Shown: in pieces, positions 36,553-46,920 of the stretch
Layout: every line of letters starts with the position of its first letter
Numbering within the stretch: position 1 is the stretch's first letter
Source of the DNA: UBA1124 sp963933095
Lineage (GTDB): Bacteria > Pseudomonadota > Gammaproteobacteria > Pseudomonadales > Cellvibrionaceae
Assembly: GCA_963933095.1 (NCBI GenBank)
Contig: CAWVSV010000001.1
Location: forward strand, 1-60,108
Direction of reading: 5' to 3'
DNA length: 60,108 bases
Made by a program: the position numbers and the translations under genes
The notes under the pieces: model-generated
Told to the model about the DNA's origin: nothing
Databases searched by the model: none
What the model saw: only the letters and a program-made list of their open reading frames with translations

Positions 36553-36751
36553 AATGTATTTTTAAAGGCTCGATAGTATGTATTCTCACAGAGGAGCCAT
36601 ATTTATCAGGGATAGCGTTAACTGTTGGGTCTTGCTTAGTAGGTTAACTTCGCTTGCGCCTTGCTCATTTAGCCATTGGAATGTTCCACTACTAAATGGG
36701 TGTCAGTTGATGATTGCGTAGCAGGCGAAGGTTTGTGTTAATATCTGCGCC

Positions 36752-37606
36752 ATGAAAACGCCCAAAAGAATACTGCCTCTCATAGAAGACGGTTTAGTCG
36801 ATGAAGTTCTGCGCCCATTAATGAGCGGCAAAGAAGCGGAAGTCTTTGTTGTGCGCTGCGGAAACGAGATTCGCTGCGCTAAAGTTTACAAAGAGGCCGC
36901 TAAACGGAGCTTTAAAAAAGCGGTGCAATATCGCGAGGGCCGCAAAGTGCGCAATAGCCGTCGCGCTCGCGCCATGGAAAAAGGCTCCAAGTTTGGCCGT
37001 AAAGAGCAGGAAGATGTTTGGCAGAATGCCGAGGTCGATGCGCTCTATAAACTTGCCGCAGCAGGGGTGCGAGTCCCCAAACCCTACGGTTGTTTCGACG
37101 GGGTGTTGTTGATGGAGTTGGTTTGCGATGACGAGGGCCGTGTAGCGCCTCGCTTAAATGACGTATCCATGACCGCCGAACAGGCTCGCGATGACCACTA
37201 TGTGGTAATGGTATACGTTATGCGTATGCTCTGTACCGGTTTGATACATGGCGATTTGTCTGAGTTTAACGTGCTGGTTGATGATTACGGTCCAGTGATT
37301 ATTGACCTGCCGCAAGCGGTAGATGCAGCGGCCAATAACAACGCATACGCCATGCTAGAGCGCGATGTGGCTAATATGACTCACTATTACGGTCAGTATG
37401 CTCCCGACCTGCTTAAGACCCGCTATGCCGATGAAATCTGGGCGCTATTCGAAGATGCTGCTCTTGACCCCGATCTGGAATTGACCGGTGAGTTTGAAGA
37501 TAGCTCCGATCTGGCCGATGTCGACGGCGTACTGGAAGAGATCAAAGCTGCTTTTGCGGAAGAAGAAGAGCGTAAAGAGCGTATCCGAGAAGCAGAAGAA
37601 GGCTGA
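36752..37606 (+). CDS. RIO-type serine/threonine kinase
   Basis: This 284-residue protein is a RIO1-like kinase. It has the nucleotide-binding start GKEAEVFVVRCG with Lys in IRCAKVYKE, the catalytic loop LIHGDLSEFNVLVDD (HGDLSEFN replacing the usual HRD) and the metal-binding IIDLPQAVD. Residues 55-90 are very basic, and the C-terminus after about 245 is acidic and coiled (EEIKAAFAEEEERKERIRE). The Pseudomonas counterpart is known only as a conserved kinase of unknown target. The small VF530-family gene follows after 25 bases. Confidence 0.9.
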   Translation: MKTPKRILPLIEDGLVDEVLRPLMSGKEAEVFVVRCGNEIRCAKVYKEAAKRSFKKAVQYREGRKVRNSRRARAMEKGSKFGRKEQEDVWQNAEVDALYKLAAAGVRVPKPYGCFDGVLLMELVCDDEGRVAPRLNDVSMTAEQARDDHYVVMVYVMRMLCTGLIHGDLSEFNVLVDDYGPVIIDLPQAVDAAANNNAYAMLERDVANMTHYYGQYAPDLLKTRYADEIWALFEDAALDPDLELTGEFEDSSDLADVDGVLEEIKAAFAEEEERKERIREAEEG

Positions 37607-37631
37607 TCATAGCCTGTGAGAGATAAATACT

Positions 37632-37850
37632 ATGAGCCAAGAACAGCCCAATGACCTTTTACACGGTATTACTTTAGAGCGGCTGCTTACTGAGTTGGTC
37701 GATGACTACGGTTGGGACGGTTTGGCTTATCGCATCGATATCCGCTGTTTCAGTAGTGATCCGAGTATTAAATCCAGCCTTAAGTTTTTGCGCCGCACGC
37801 CTTGGGCGCGCGATAAAGTGGAAGCTCTGTACTTGAATTGCAAACGCTAA
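37632..37850 (+). CDS. VF530-family small protein
   Basis: This 72-residue protein has the conserved VF530/DUF2132 core: DLLHGITLERLLTELV, DDYGWDGLAYRIDIRCF and SSLKFLRRTPWARDKVE. The family is a small helical fold thought to bind DNA on structural grounds; its role is unproven. It lies between the RIO-kinase gene and the symporter gene, 25 bases from each, and may share their transcript. Confidence 0.85.
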   Translation: MSQEQPNDLLHGITLERLLTELVDDYGWDGLAYRIDIRCFSSDPSIKSSLKFLRRTPWARDKVEALYLNCKR

Positions 37851-37874
37851 ACGCATAATAAGAGATTAATTGAG

Positions 37875-39155
37875 ATGAAAAAATTAGCCCTGCACTGGCA
37901 GATCTTAATTGCCATCGTTCTGGCCGTTGCAGCGGGTTTGCTCTCGGGTAAAGATACTAGTGTGCTGGGTGTGAGCCTCTATGCCAGCTACGCCTTTGTC
38001 GGTGCGCTATTTCTTAACGCCCTGAAGATGATCATTATTCCGCTAATTACTTCCTCGATTATTTCCGGTATCGCCGGTATTGGTGGCAGCGCCAATCTCG
38101 GTCGTCTGGGTGGCAAAACGATTTTGTTTTACGCCTGCAGCAGTTTGCTGGCGATCTTAATTGGCTTAACCACGGTGAATTTGATTCAGCCCGGCATCAT
38201 CGATGGCGAAGCCGCGGGTAAAAGCTTAAATCTCAATGTTAGTGAGGGACAGCTTGATTCAGTGTTGGCGAAGGTCGAGGGCCGCGGTGCCAGCGATATT
38301 AGCGATGTTTTTCTGCGTATGGTACCCACCAATGTTGTGGCGGCTGCAGCTGAGGGACAGATGTTGGGGTTGATTTTTTTCTGCCTGCTGTTCGGCTTTT
38401 TTATGACTCGCATTGATGATGAACGTGGTCAAATGCTAAAAACATTCTGGCAGGGAGTATTCGATGTAAGCATGTTAATCACTATGTGGGTGATGCGTTT
38501 CGCACCTATCGGTGTGTTTGGTTTGGTCGCTAAAACGGTTGCTGCAACTGGTTTTTTGGCTTTTATGCCGCTACTTAAATTTTTCTTCGCGGTTTTAATC
38601 GCACTGTTAGTACACGCTTTTATCGCCCTGCCGCTGTTGTTGCGTTTTGTCGGCGGTATCAACCCCAAGCGTTTTTTGCAGGCAATGTCGCCGGTAATGC
38701 TAACGGCATTTTCTACGGCGTCCAGCTCAGCAACTTTACCGCTGACCCTAAAAACGGTTGAAAATGAAGTGGGTGTTTCCAATGATGTTGGCAGTTTTGT
38801 TCTGCCACTGGGCGCCACTATTAATATGGACGGCACCGCTTTGTATGAGTGTGTAGCGGCGATGTTTATTGCTCAGGCCTACGGACTCGATCTCAGCATT
38901 GTGCAGCAGTTCACCATAGTTCTGGTGGCATTGTTGACATCAATCGGTGTGGCCGGGATTCCGGCGGCGAGCTTGGTGGCCATTACCGTTATTCTGGGAG
39001 TGATTGGTCTGCCGCTCGAGGGCTTGGGATTATTGCTGGTAACCGACCGCATTCTCGATATGATTCGAACAGCAGTGAATGTCTTTAGTGATGCTTCCGG
39101 CGCCGCTATTATTGCCCGCACCGAGGGCGAGCAGACCAATGTAGCCGTTGCATAA
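37875..39155 (+). CDS. Dicarboxylate/amino acid:cation symporter
   Basis: This 426-residue inner-membrane protein of the DAACS (GltP/GltT) family has eight or so membrane segments and two re-entrant loops. Diagnostic motifs are the serine-rich AFSTASSSATLPLTLK (hairpin 1), GATINMDGTALYE (cation site NMDGT) and the later GIPAASLVAITVIL loop. It imports glutamate, aspartate or C4-dicarboxylates with H+ or Na+. The exact substrate cannot be told from sequence. A 724-base stretch without a gene follows. Confidence 0.93.
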   Translation: MKKLALHWQILIAIVLAVAAGLLSGKDTSVLGVSLYASYAFVGALFLNALKMIIIPLITSSIISGIAGIGGSANLGRLGGKTILFYACSSLLAILIGLTTVNLIQPGIIDGEAAGKSLNLNVSEGQLDSVLAKVEGRGASDISDVFLRMVPTNVVAAAAEGQMLGLIFFCLLFGFFMTRIDDERGQMLKTFWQGVFDVSMLITMWVMRFAPIGVFGLVAKTVAATGFLAFMPLLKFFFAVLIALLVHAFIALPLLLRFVGGINPKRFLQAMSPVMLTAFSTASSSATLPLTLKTVENEVGVSNDVGSFVLPLGATINMDGTALYECVAAMFIAQAYGLDLSIVQQFTIVLVALLTSIGVAGIPAASLVAITVILGVIGLPLEGLGLLLVTDRILDMIRTAVNVFSDASGAAIIARTEGEQTNVAVA

Positions 39156-39879
39156 AACGGCCAGGTCACTGAATTTGTCCTAACAGCAGTTTGGCGGGCG
39201 AGCTGTTATAAACTCTGCTTTTGCTGAACCTTACACGCGAAGCAATGCGTTGTTGCTGGCTGGCTTCAGCGATGTGACGAGCATATTAATACCAACGCTA
39301 TTGTAAAACACTGCGCTTCATTGGTGTTTCGCCGATAAAATCTTTATCTGCGCCGGTTATATTTTGTCGCCATTGTTACATCATTAAACAATCAAATTAC
39401 TAAGGTCTTTATGCTTGGGTAGCACCATGTCGAGTGCGTGACTGGGCATGCTCAGCTCGTGGCGGCTGATGCGACTAAGGTGTGCTTTGCCTGACCTTTA
39501 GCCCTGACGACAGCGTCGCTGCAGTCCTTGGGCGTCTGTATAAACTGTCTGCACTGTTACATACTCGTCAGTTCTTGAGTCTGGTAATTTGCCTTGTCGC
39601 CAATGGCAGTGACTGAATGTTCAACTAGGGTGGCGAGGCCATGCAAGAGGCGGCCATTGACGCTTTGACCCAAGAGCGTGCAGCGCTTAAAGTATCGGCA
39701 ACTATTAAAAGGCGGTGCTAAGGCTAGTCAGGTGATTCTTTGTGCGCCGGAGCTGGCTTTACTGAATATCAGGTACAGCCCGCCAGCGTAGAGATTTAAC
39801 CTTTTATCTGGTATAAGCCTAAACATCTATAAAAAACACTAAAAAGTCGCCGTTAGGCCGCTTTTACACAGGAAGTCGT
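39156..39879. pseudogene. 724-base region, possible decayed coding sequence
   Basis: I find no intact gene here. Short protein-like segments appear in different plus-strand frames from about 39495 to 39795. One of about 40 codons begins LTFSPDDSVAAVLGRLYKLS and ends in a stop near 39615. A second starts at an ATG near 39640 (MQEAAIDALTQERAALK). A frame-shifted third (GGAKASQVILCAPELALL) ends near 39790. This pattern of stops and shifts suggests an old gene in decay, but I cannot identify the parent. The first 300 or so bases show nothing clear. Confidence 0.3.
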
Positions 39880-42144
39880 ATGTCTGAGGTTCTCAATCCT
39901 CCCGTCCTGCAAGATGCCGATGAGCGCATCTCACTGAAAGATTATTCCGAGAAGGCCTACCTGGATTATTCCATGTACGTCATTCTCGATCGCGCTCTGC
40001 CGCATATTGGTGACGGTTTAAAACCGGTGCAGCGCCGTATTGTATTCGCTATGAGTGAGCTGGGTTTAAAGAGTACCGCTAAATTTAAAAAGTCGGCGCG
40101 TACCGTCGGCGATGTTATCGGTAAATATCATCCGCATGGCGATTCCGCTTCTTATGAAGCCATGGTATTGATGGCACAGCCGTTCAGTTATCGCTATCCG
40201 CTGGTGGATGGTCAGGGCAACTGGGGCGCACCCGATGACCCAAAATCCTTTGCTGCCATGCGTTACACCGAATCGCGTTTGACTAAATATTCTGAGGCAC
40301 TGCTGAGTGAGTTGGGTCAGGGTACTGTCAATTGGTTGCCCAATTTTGATGGCACTTTAGAAGAGCCCGAAGTTCTGCCCGCGCGCGTACCTAATATCCT
40401 ACTCAATGGCACCACCGGTATTGCCGTGGGTATGGCCACCGATATACCGCCGCACAATCTGCGCGAACTCTGCGCTGCAGCGGTGCATATACTCGATCAC
40501 CCCAAGGCCACAGTACCGGACTTAATGGCGTTCGTTAAAGGCCCAGACATGCCCACCGAGGCGGAGCTGATTACCCCTGGGGCCGATTTGCAAAAGATGT
40601 ACGAGACGGGTCGTGGCAGCTTACGTATGCGTGCTATATGGCACAAAGAAGACGGCGACGTGGTCGTCACGGCACTGCCGCATCAAGTCAGCGGTGCCAA
40701 AATTCTGGAACAGATCGCCAGCCAAATGCAGGCCAAAAAATTGCCGATGGTTGCGGATTTGCGGGATGAATCAGACCATGAAAATCCGACGCGTTTAGTT
40801 ATTGTGCCACGTTCTAACCGTATCGACCTTGAACAATTGATGAGCCACCTGTTTTCCAGTACCGATTTAGAGCGCACTTACCGCGTCAATATGAATATGA
40901 TCGGTGTCGACGGCAAGCCCAAGGTTAAAGCCTTAAATACCATTTTGTCGGAGTGGATCAGTTTCCGTATTGGTACCACTCGCCGCCGACTAGAACATCG
41001 CCTCAGCAAAGTGGAAGAGCGACTGTTGCGATTGGCCGCCTTGATGGTGGTGTTCCTCAATGTTGATGAAGTAATTCGTATCATTCGCGAGGAGGAGCAC
41101 CCTAAGCCGGTATTGATGGAGCGTTTCGACTTAGTCGAGATGCAGGCTGAATATATTTTAGAAACTAAGCTGCGCCAGCTGGCACGTCTGGAAGAGGTGA
41201 AAATTCGCCAAGAGCAGGAAGCTTTAGAGAAAGAACGCAATCAGCTGGTACAACTTCTCGGCAGCGACCGCCGTTTAAAAACTCTCGTGCGCAAAGAGCT
41301 GATTGCCGCTGCGGAAGAGTTCGGCGATGACCGCCGTTGCCCTATAGTGATTCGCGGCGAAGCTAAGGCTCTGAATGAAATGGATCTGCTGAGCGTTGAG
41401 CCCATTACTGTTGTTATTTCTGAAAAGGGCTGGATTCGCTCGGCCAAGGGCCACGATATCGACCCCTCAGCGCTCAACTATAAAGCCGGTGATAGCTTTA
41501 AAATCGCGGTGCAGGGTAAGAGCAATCAGAACGTTCTGTTGCTCGATTCAACTGGTAGATCTTACGCCATCGCGGCTCACAGCTTGCCATCCGCGCGCGG
41601 TCAAGGCGAGCCGGTTACTGGCCGCGTCAATCCACCCTCGGGCTCAACATTTGAGGGCGCCTTGATGGGCCCAGACGATCAGCGCATATTGCTGGCGACC
41701 GACGCGGGCTACGGTTTTATCGCCAAACTTGGCGACCTCTACACCAAGAATAAGGCGGGTAAGGCGGCGTTAAGTCTGCCTAAGGGTGCCAAGGTGCTGG
41801 CACCACGATTACTCAATGTTAACCCTGCAAGTACGATACTGGCTGCGGTTAGCAATGAGGGCCGCCTGCTGGCTTTTCCGTTGACCGAGCTGCCAGAACT
41901 AGCCCGAGGTAAGGGCAATAAGATCATCAATATTCCCTCGGCACGAGTGCAATCGAGGGAAGAGTTTGTCGCCGGCTTAGCTTTAATCGGTCCGGGCCAG
42001 TATTTAACGCTCTATTCCGGCAAGCGGCATGTCAATCTTAAGGCTAGCGATATGGAACACTACTTGGGTGAGCGCGGAAGGCGCGGCAATAAGCTGCCGA
42101 GAGGTTTCCAAAAGGTGGACAAAATCGAAGTGACCGATAAATAA
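39880..42144 (+). CDS. parC: DNA topoisomerase IV subunit A
   Basis: This 754-residue subunit breaks and rejoins DNA to decatenate daughter chromosomes. The N-terminal region carries LPHIGDGLKPVQRRIVFAM and the quinolone-region HPHGDSASYEAMVLMAQPF, in which the Ser and Glu usually changed in resistance are the wild-type residues. The catalytic tyrosine lies in MRYTESRL. Domain order is winged helix, tower and C-terminal beta-pinwheel (from about 500). parE is not in the window. Confidence 0.96.
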   Translation: MSEVLNPPVLQDADERISLKDYSEKAYLDYSMYVILDRALPHIGDGLKPVQRRIVFAMSELGLKSTAKFKKSARTVGDVIGKYHPHGDSASYEAMVLMAQPFSYRYPLVDGQGNWGAPDDPKSFAAMRYTESRLTKYSEALLSELGQGTVNWLPNFDGTLEEPEVLPARVPNILLNGTTGIAVGMATDIPPHNLRELCAAAVHILDHPKATVPDLMAFVKGPDMPTEAELITPGADLQKMYETGRGSLRMRAIWHKEDGDVVVTALPHQVSGAKILEQIASQMQAKKLPMVADLRDESDHENPTRLVIVPRSNRIDLEQLMSHLFSSTDLERTYRVNMNMIGVDGKPKVKALNTILSEWISFRIGTTRRRLEHRLSKVEERLLRLAALMVVFLNVDEVIRIIREEEHPKPVLMERFDLVEMQAEYILETKLRQLARLEEVKIRQEQEALEKERNQLVQLLGSDRRLKTLVRKELIAAAEEFGDDRRCPIVIRGEAKALNEMDLLSVEPITVVISEKGWIRSAKGHDIDPSALNYKAGDSFKIAVQGKSNQNVLLLDSTGRSYAIAAHSLPSARGQGEPVTGRVNPPSGSTFEGALMGPDDQRILLATDAGYGFIAKLGDLYTKNKAGKAALSLPKGAKVLAPRLLNVNPASTILAAVSNEGRLLAFPLTELPELARGKGNKIINIPSARVQSREEFVAGLALIGPGQYLTLYSGKRHVNLKASDMEHYLGERGRRGNKLPRGFQKVDKIEVTDK

Positions 42145-42481
42145 AGAGGTCTATTTATGCCCTGTGGATACTTCCACTTAAAGTAGTGGTTGTATGTCAC
42201 GCTTGCATAGATTTAAAGAGTGATTAGGTAAATTGTGTAGACAGCGAATCGTCCCGCTCTGACCACAGTAAAGTATGTGCTTGCACATTAAAGTAGATTA
42301 TTTAGAGGTTTTGATTAATCACTGAGTAGTGCGTTAAAAGCGAACACCGTTTCAAAACTAAATGAAAATTTGGCAGCATTCTAGCGACGAAACTTCGATC
42401 AAAGCCCGTTATATTTCAGATGGCGGCCGCGCAGATATTGACTACGAAAACCGCCGCAGAAAGATTTATTCTAGTAGGGTC
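42145..42481. other. 337-base convergent intergenic region
   Basis: This lies between parC and the RND permease gene on the other strand. I see no intrinsic terminator with a proper T tract. A 42-codon plus-strand frame at 42362-42490 (starting MKIWQHSSDETSIK, with a basic RRRK stretch) runs eight bases into the permease gene end. It has no ribosome-binding site and no known relatives I can name, so it is not called as a gene. Confidence 0.4.
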
Positions 42482-45400
42482 TTATTTTAAGCCTGCTTTT
42501 TCTGGACCACCGATCTTTTCACGAGAGGTTTGAACCCACTGGTAAAAAATTGGAATTAAGAAGGTGCCGAGAATGGTGGCAGCTAACATGCCGCAAAGCA
42601 CGGTCATGCCGAGTGATACACGGCTAGCGGCGCCTGCGCCCGAGGCAAATACTAGTGGAAGTACGCCAAGAATAAATGACAGTGCAGTCATTAGTACGGC
42701 GCGAAAGCGTAAATGGGCGGCGTTGTAGGCGGCCTCAAAGATAGTTTTGCCTTCGCGTCGCTGTTCGATGGCGAATTCAACAATTAAAATGGCTGTTTTA
42801 GTGGCCATGCCGATCAATAGAATCATGCCAACTTGGGCGTAGATGTTGTTGGACATACCCACCGTATAGAGTCCTGCCAGAGCACCGAAAATTGCCAGCG
42901 GTACCGCAGCGATTACCGCTATCGGAATGGTCCAACTTTCGTATTGAGCCACTAAAAACAAGAACACGAAAATGATTGATAGAGTAAATAGAATCGGTGC
43001 CAGATTACCGGCTTCAATTTCCTGTTTAGTCTGACCGGACCATTCAAAGCTAAAACCGCCGGGGAAGTTGTCGGCCAGCTCGGTCATAGCGGCGATCGAC
43101 TCGCTCGAGCTGTACCCTGCAGCTGGTTGACCAGACACCTTAGCCGAGCGATAGAGGTTGAAGTGGGTGATGCTGGTCGGCCCCTGAATCGGGCTCAATT
43201 GCGCCAGCGTCATCAGCGGTACCATCTCATTGTCGACATTGCGGACATAGTAGTTCGATAAATCAGCGGGACCGCTGCGGTACTCGCCCTCGGCTTGAAT
43301 CATAACCTTGTAAGTACGCGAGAACTTATTGAAATCGTTGATGTAAAGGGAGCCGAGATTAGCTTGCAGAGTTTGAAAAACATCCGATAGAGCCACGCCC
43401 TGGGCTTTAGCTTTATCTCGGTCAACTTCCAAAAAGTACTGCGGTACATTCGCGCGGAAGGTGCTGAATACCTGATTCAGTTCAGGTCGTTGATTGGCGT
43501 CATAAATCAAGCCGTTCAGTACCTGAGCCAGATCTTTAGGTTCTTGGCCCTGCACATCTTGCAGCTGAAACTCGAAACCTGAACCTGTGCCCAAACCTGG
43601 AATTGGAGGTGGGTTAAACACCATTATCTGCGCGTCTGGCATGGCCCAAAGCTGTCCTTGAAGACGAGGAATAACCCCCCTTAAACTAAGCTCGGGGGTT
43701 GTGCGTTCGTCCCAGTCTTTCAGCATAACAATGCCTAGACCATTGTTGGGGCCTGCACCACCAATGAGACTGTAGCCGGAGACGGTAATAATGTCGGTGA
43801 CGGCGGGGTCATTTAAGGCAATATCGCTGATTTTCTCGATAACATTTTGTGTGCGCGCACCAGAAGCTGCATCGGGCAATTGAATATCGACAAAGACATA
43901 GCCTTGGTCTTCACCGGGAATAAATCCAGTCGGTACATTGACGCCGAGCCAAGCGGTAGCGACTAAGAGTAATATTACAAAAGCGCCGACGCGGGCGCCG
44001 CGTTTTAGGATCCAGCCGATAGCACCCTGGTATTTACCGGTTAGCTTTTCGATGCCAATTTCCACTGGTCGCAGCCAGCCTATGGGTTTTTGATTGGGTT
44101 TTAGCAATAGCGCACAGAGTGCCGGTGACAGGGTTAATGCGTTTATAGAGGAAATGAGTACGGCGCAGGAAATAGTTACCGAGAACTGCTTGTAGAGCTC
44201 GCCTGTTATACCCGGCATAAACCCGACTGGGCCGAATACCGCCAGTAATACCAGCGTAGTGGCAACAATAGGGCCGGTTACCTGTTGCATACTTTTAAGG
44301 GTCGCGTCGCGCGGCGACAATCCCTCTTCCTTCATGATGCGTTCGACGTTCTCGATCACAATAATGGCGTCATCGACCACAATACCAATGGCCAGTACCA
44401 AGCCGAATAACGTAATGAGGTTGATTGAGTAACCGAGCGCGGCCATGCAGGCAAAGGTACCGATTAGCGACACCGGTATAGCCACGATGGGAATAATAGT
44501 GGCGCGCCAGTTTTGCAAAAACAGGAACACCACTAAAATAACTAAGCCTACGGCCTGTAGTAATGTGATTACTACCTCTTCGATCGAGCGGTCAATAAAC
44601 TCGGTGGTATCGTAAAGGGCTTTGTATTCGAGTCCTTCGGGAAAGCTTTCAGACAGCTCCTTTATGCGCTGTTTAACTTGCTCGGCAACCGCGGTGGCGT
44701 TGGCGTCGGGCAGTTGGTAAATTACCAAAAAAGCGGTGGCTTGATTGTTGAGGCTCGCTTGAATGCCATAGGTCTCGGCACCCATTTCAATACGTGCAAC
44801 ATCTTTTAATCTTATGCTAGAACCATCCTCGCGAGCACGAATAATAATTTCGTCGAACTCACCTGCATCTGCCAAGCGGCCTCTGGCCTGAATGGAATAT
44901 TCAAATTGTTGATTGCTTGGCGCGGGCGCGGCACCAAATTTACCGGCGGCGACAATGAGGTTTTGTTCGTTAAGGGCGCTTTGCACATCGGTAACGGTAA
45001 CGCCGAGCGATGTCATGCGATTGGGGTTGAGCCATATGCGCATGGCATAGGTCATTTCCCCCATCACCTCGGCACTGGCAACACCGGGAATACGTCCCAA
45101 TGGTTCAGTCAGGTAGTTGGTCGCATAGTTCGACAGGTAGAGCTGATCAATTTGGTCCACTGTGCCGATAAGGTTAATACCCATTAGCATACTGGTGGAT
45201 TTCTTTTTGACCGTAATACCTTGGCGGCGAACTTCTTGCGGTAGTGATGGCTCTGCGATTGCAACGCGGTTTTGAACGTTGACCTGCGCCATGTTGTCGT
45301 CGGAGCCGGTGGCGAAATACACCATGATGACAGCTGAACCATCGTTGCTGGCCGTCGACTGTATATAAAGCATGTCCTCGACACCGTTGATCTGTTCTTC

Positions 45401-45598
45401 AATTGGGCGAATCACGGTTTCTTCAATGACTTGAGCGCTAGCCCCGGGGTAAACAGTGGTAATCTGTACTACTGGCGGGGTGATCTGCGGGTACATGTTG
45501 ACCGGCAGTACTCCGATGGCAAGGGCACCAGCAAGAGTAATTAAAATTGAAATTACGAAAGCGAACTTAGGTCGAAAAATAAAAAATTTGGAAATCAT
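42482..45598 (-). CDS. RND efflux permease, HAE1 family
   Basis: This 1038-residue inner-membrane pump has the AcrB/MexF layout: twelve membrane segments in two repeats with two large periplasmic loops. The proton-relay aspartate pair is in AIGIVVDDAIIVIENVERI (TM4). Other markers are the start FIFRPKFAFVISI, VYPGASAQVIEETVIRPIE, and the IPIAVIAAVPLAIFGALAGL region. It should expel hydrophobic drugs, bile-like compounds or solvents in exchange for protons, working with the adaptor encoded 14 bases upstream. No outer-membrane factor or regulator gene is adjacent, so a shared TolC is likely. The substrate cannot be predicted. Confidence 0.94.
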   Translation of the reverse strand: MISKFFIFRPKFAFVISILITLAGALAIGVLPVNMYPQITPPVVQITTVYPGASAQVIEETVIRPIEEQINGVEDMLYIQSTASNDGSAVIMVYFATGSDDNMAQVNVQNRVAIAEPSLPQEVRRQGITVKKKSTSMLMGINLIGTVDQIDQLYLSNYATNYLTEPLGRIPGVASAEVMGEMTYAMRIWLNPNRMTSLGVTVTDVQSALNEQNLIVAAGKFGAAPAPSNQQFEYSIQARGRLADAGEFDEIIIRAREDGSSIRLKDVARIEMGAETYGIQASLNNQATAFLVIYQLPDANATAVAEQVKQRIKELSESFPEGLEYKALYDTTEFIDRSIEEVVITLLQAVGLVILVVFLFLQNWRATIIPIVAIPVSLIGTFACMAALGYSINLITLFGLVLAIGIVVDDAIIVIENVERIMKEEGLSPRDATLKSMQQVTGPIVATTLVLLAVFGPVGFMPGITGELYKQFSVTISCAVLISSINALTLSPALCALLLKPNQKPIGWLRPVEIGIEKLTGKYQGAIGWILKRGARVGAFVILLLVATAWLGVNVPTGFIPGEDQGYVFVDIQLPDAASGARTQNVIEKISDIALNDPAVTDIITVSGYSLIGGAGPNNGLGIVMLKDWDERTTPELSLRGVIPRLQGQLWAMPDAQIMVFNPPPIPGLGTGSGFEFQLQDVQGQEPKDLAQVLNGLIYDANQRPELNQVFSTFRANVPQYFLEVDRDKAKAQGVALSDVFQTLQANLGSLYINDFNKFSRTYKVMIQAEGEYRSGPADLSNYYVRNVDNEMVPLMTLAQLSPIQGPTSITHFNLYRSAKVSGQPAAGYSSSESIAAMTELADNFPGGFSFEWSGQTKQEIEAGNLAPILFTLSIIFVFLFLVAQYESWTIPIAVIAAVPLAIFGALAGLYTVGMSNNIYAQVGMILLIGMATKTAILIVEFAIEQRREGKTIFEAAYNAAHLRFRAVLMTALSFILGVLPLVFASGAGAASRVSLGMTVLCGMLAATILGTFLIPIFYQWVQTSREKIGGPEKAGLK

Positions 45599-45612
45599 CC
45601 TTCAAAGCTCTC

Positions 45613-46824
45613 TTAAATGTCGGTTTTAGCTGCAGGAGCCGTGTCTTTTATTACTTGGCCGAGCTCAACAACAGCTCCGGTCTGAGGGTCGACGGTTTTT
45701 TCTATTGGGTTAACTTCAACCCCAGATCGAACTTTTTGTAGTCCTTCGATAATGATTTTTTCGCCATTTTTGAGCCCTCCATTGACCACCCACATAGCAC
45801 CCATACGGCGGCCCATCTCAACATGGCGAGTGTTAACTTGATTCTTGTCGTTAATGACTAGTACAAAATTACCTAGCTGGTTCTCCTGCACGGCAGCCTG
45901 AGGTATCAGTGGCAACTGTTCTTTTTGCTGGCTTTCAACCAGTAGCGTCACATACAAGCCTGGGAGAATTAATCCTTCAGTGTTGGGGAAAATGGCGCGT
46001 AAATTAACCGAGCCTACAGTGCTGTCGATTTTAGTGTCGGCGAAATCGATTTTTCCTGCTTGGCCATACTCATCACCATTAGGAAGGCGAAGGCTTAAGT
46101 CGAGGGCGGGATCCTGTCCACTCTTGCCTTCGGCCGTACGTTTTTGCAGAAAATTAATGTAGGCGCTCTCTTCTAGCTGGAAGTTAATATAAATAGGATC
46201 GGAGGCCGATAGCGTCGCCAGTGATTCTGACGATGGGCCGACTAGAGTGCCAACATCATAGCGGCGCTTGCCGATTTTTCCGTCGAAGGGAGCAGTAATG
46301 TTTGTGTAGTCGAGGTTAATCCGTGCTGTTTCTAGTGCCGCTTCAGCACCTTTTACATTGGCATCGGCTTGGCTCGAAGCCGAACGTAATTTGCCCAAAT
46401 CGGACTGGCTGATATAACCATCGGGTGCCAATTCTTTACCTCGCTCGTAGTCTGCATCTGCTTGCAGTTCTTCTGCTTGGCGTGCAGCCAGATTGGCTTG
46501 CGCTTTATCTAGTTCGGCCTGATAGGGTCTGCGATCAATTTCAAACAGAAGATCCCCTTGTTTAACAAAACCGCCCTCGGTAAAATTTCGGTGAGTAATC
46601 TCACCCTCTATACGTGCGCGTAAATCGACTGTTTGTGAGGCTTCAGAGCGCGCCACAAACTCACGAAATTTACCTACAGGCGAGCTCTGTACGCTAAATA
46701 CAGATACCGCCGGCGCTGGCGGCGTTTGTTTGGGGACATCGTCACTGCAGGCACCTATGAAAAGAGCTGAGGCAATAACTGAACTGGCGGCGAGTGTTTT
46801 AAAGGCAGTGCGAGCGTTAGCCAT
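45613..46824 (-). CDS. RND efflux periplasmic adaptor lipoprotein
   Basis: This 403-residue protein has a lipoprotein signal ending FIGAC (lipidated Cys near 26). Domain order is lipoyl halves (VDLRARIEGEITHRNFTEGG and INLDYTNITAPFDGKIGKR), a helical hairpin (about 95-160, ELDKAQANLAARQAEELQ), a beta-barrel and a membrane-proximal domain (GLILPGLYVTLLVES). It docks the permease to an outer-membrane channel. It is transcribed before the permease, 14 bases upstream of it. Confidence 0.94.
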   Translation of the reverse strand: MANARTAFKTLAASSVIASALFIGACSDDVPKQTPPAPAVSVFSVQSSPVGKFREFVARSEASQTVDLRARIEGEITHRNFTEGGFVKQGDLLFEIDRRPYQAELDKAQANLAARQAEELQADADYERGKELAPDGYISQSDLGKLRSASSQADANVKGAEAALETARINLDYTNITAPFDGKIGKRRYDVGTLVGPSSESLATLSASDPIYINFQLEESAYINFLQKRTAEGKSGQDPALDLSLRLPNGDEYGQAGKIDFADTKIDSTVGSVNLRAIFPNTEGLILPGLYVTLLVESQQKEQLPLIPQAAVQENQLGNFVLVINDKNQVNTRHVEMGRRMGAMWVVNGGLKNGEKIIIEGLQKVRSGVEVNPIEKTVDPQTGAVVELGQVIKDTAPAAKTDI

Positions 46825-46920
46825 TGATGAGTCCCTGAAAGTGTTGTGTTGACAAAAAGCTATTTCGATTATCGCATTGACGCTAAGTTGTTGCGAGAGA
46901 AGGGGAGGGAGTTTATGGTT

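Noticed and set aside
40105..40200. Quinolone-resistance changes in parC
   Set aside because: The Ser and Glu in HPHGDSASYEAMV are the wild-type residues.
42362..42490. 42-codon plus-strand frame with a basic C-terminal half between parC and the RND permease
   Set aside because: No ribosome-binding site, no recognisable family, and it runs into the end of the opposite-strand permease gene; kept only as a note.
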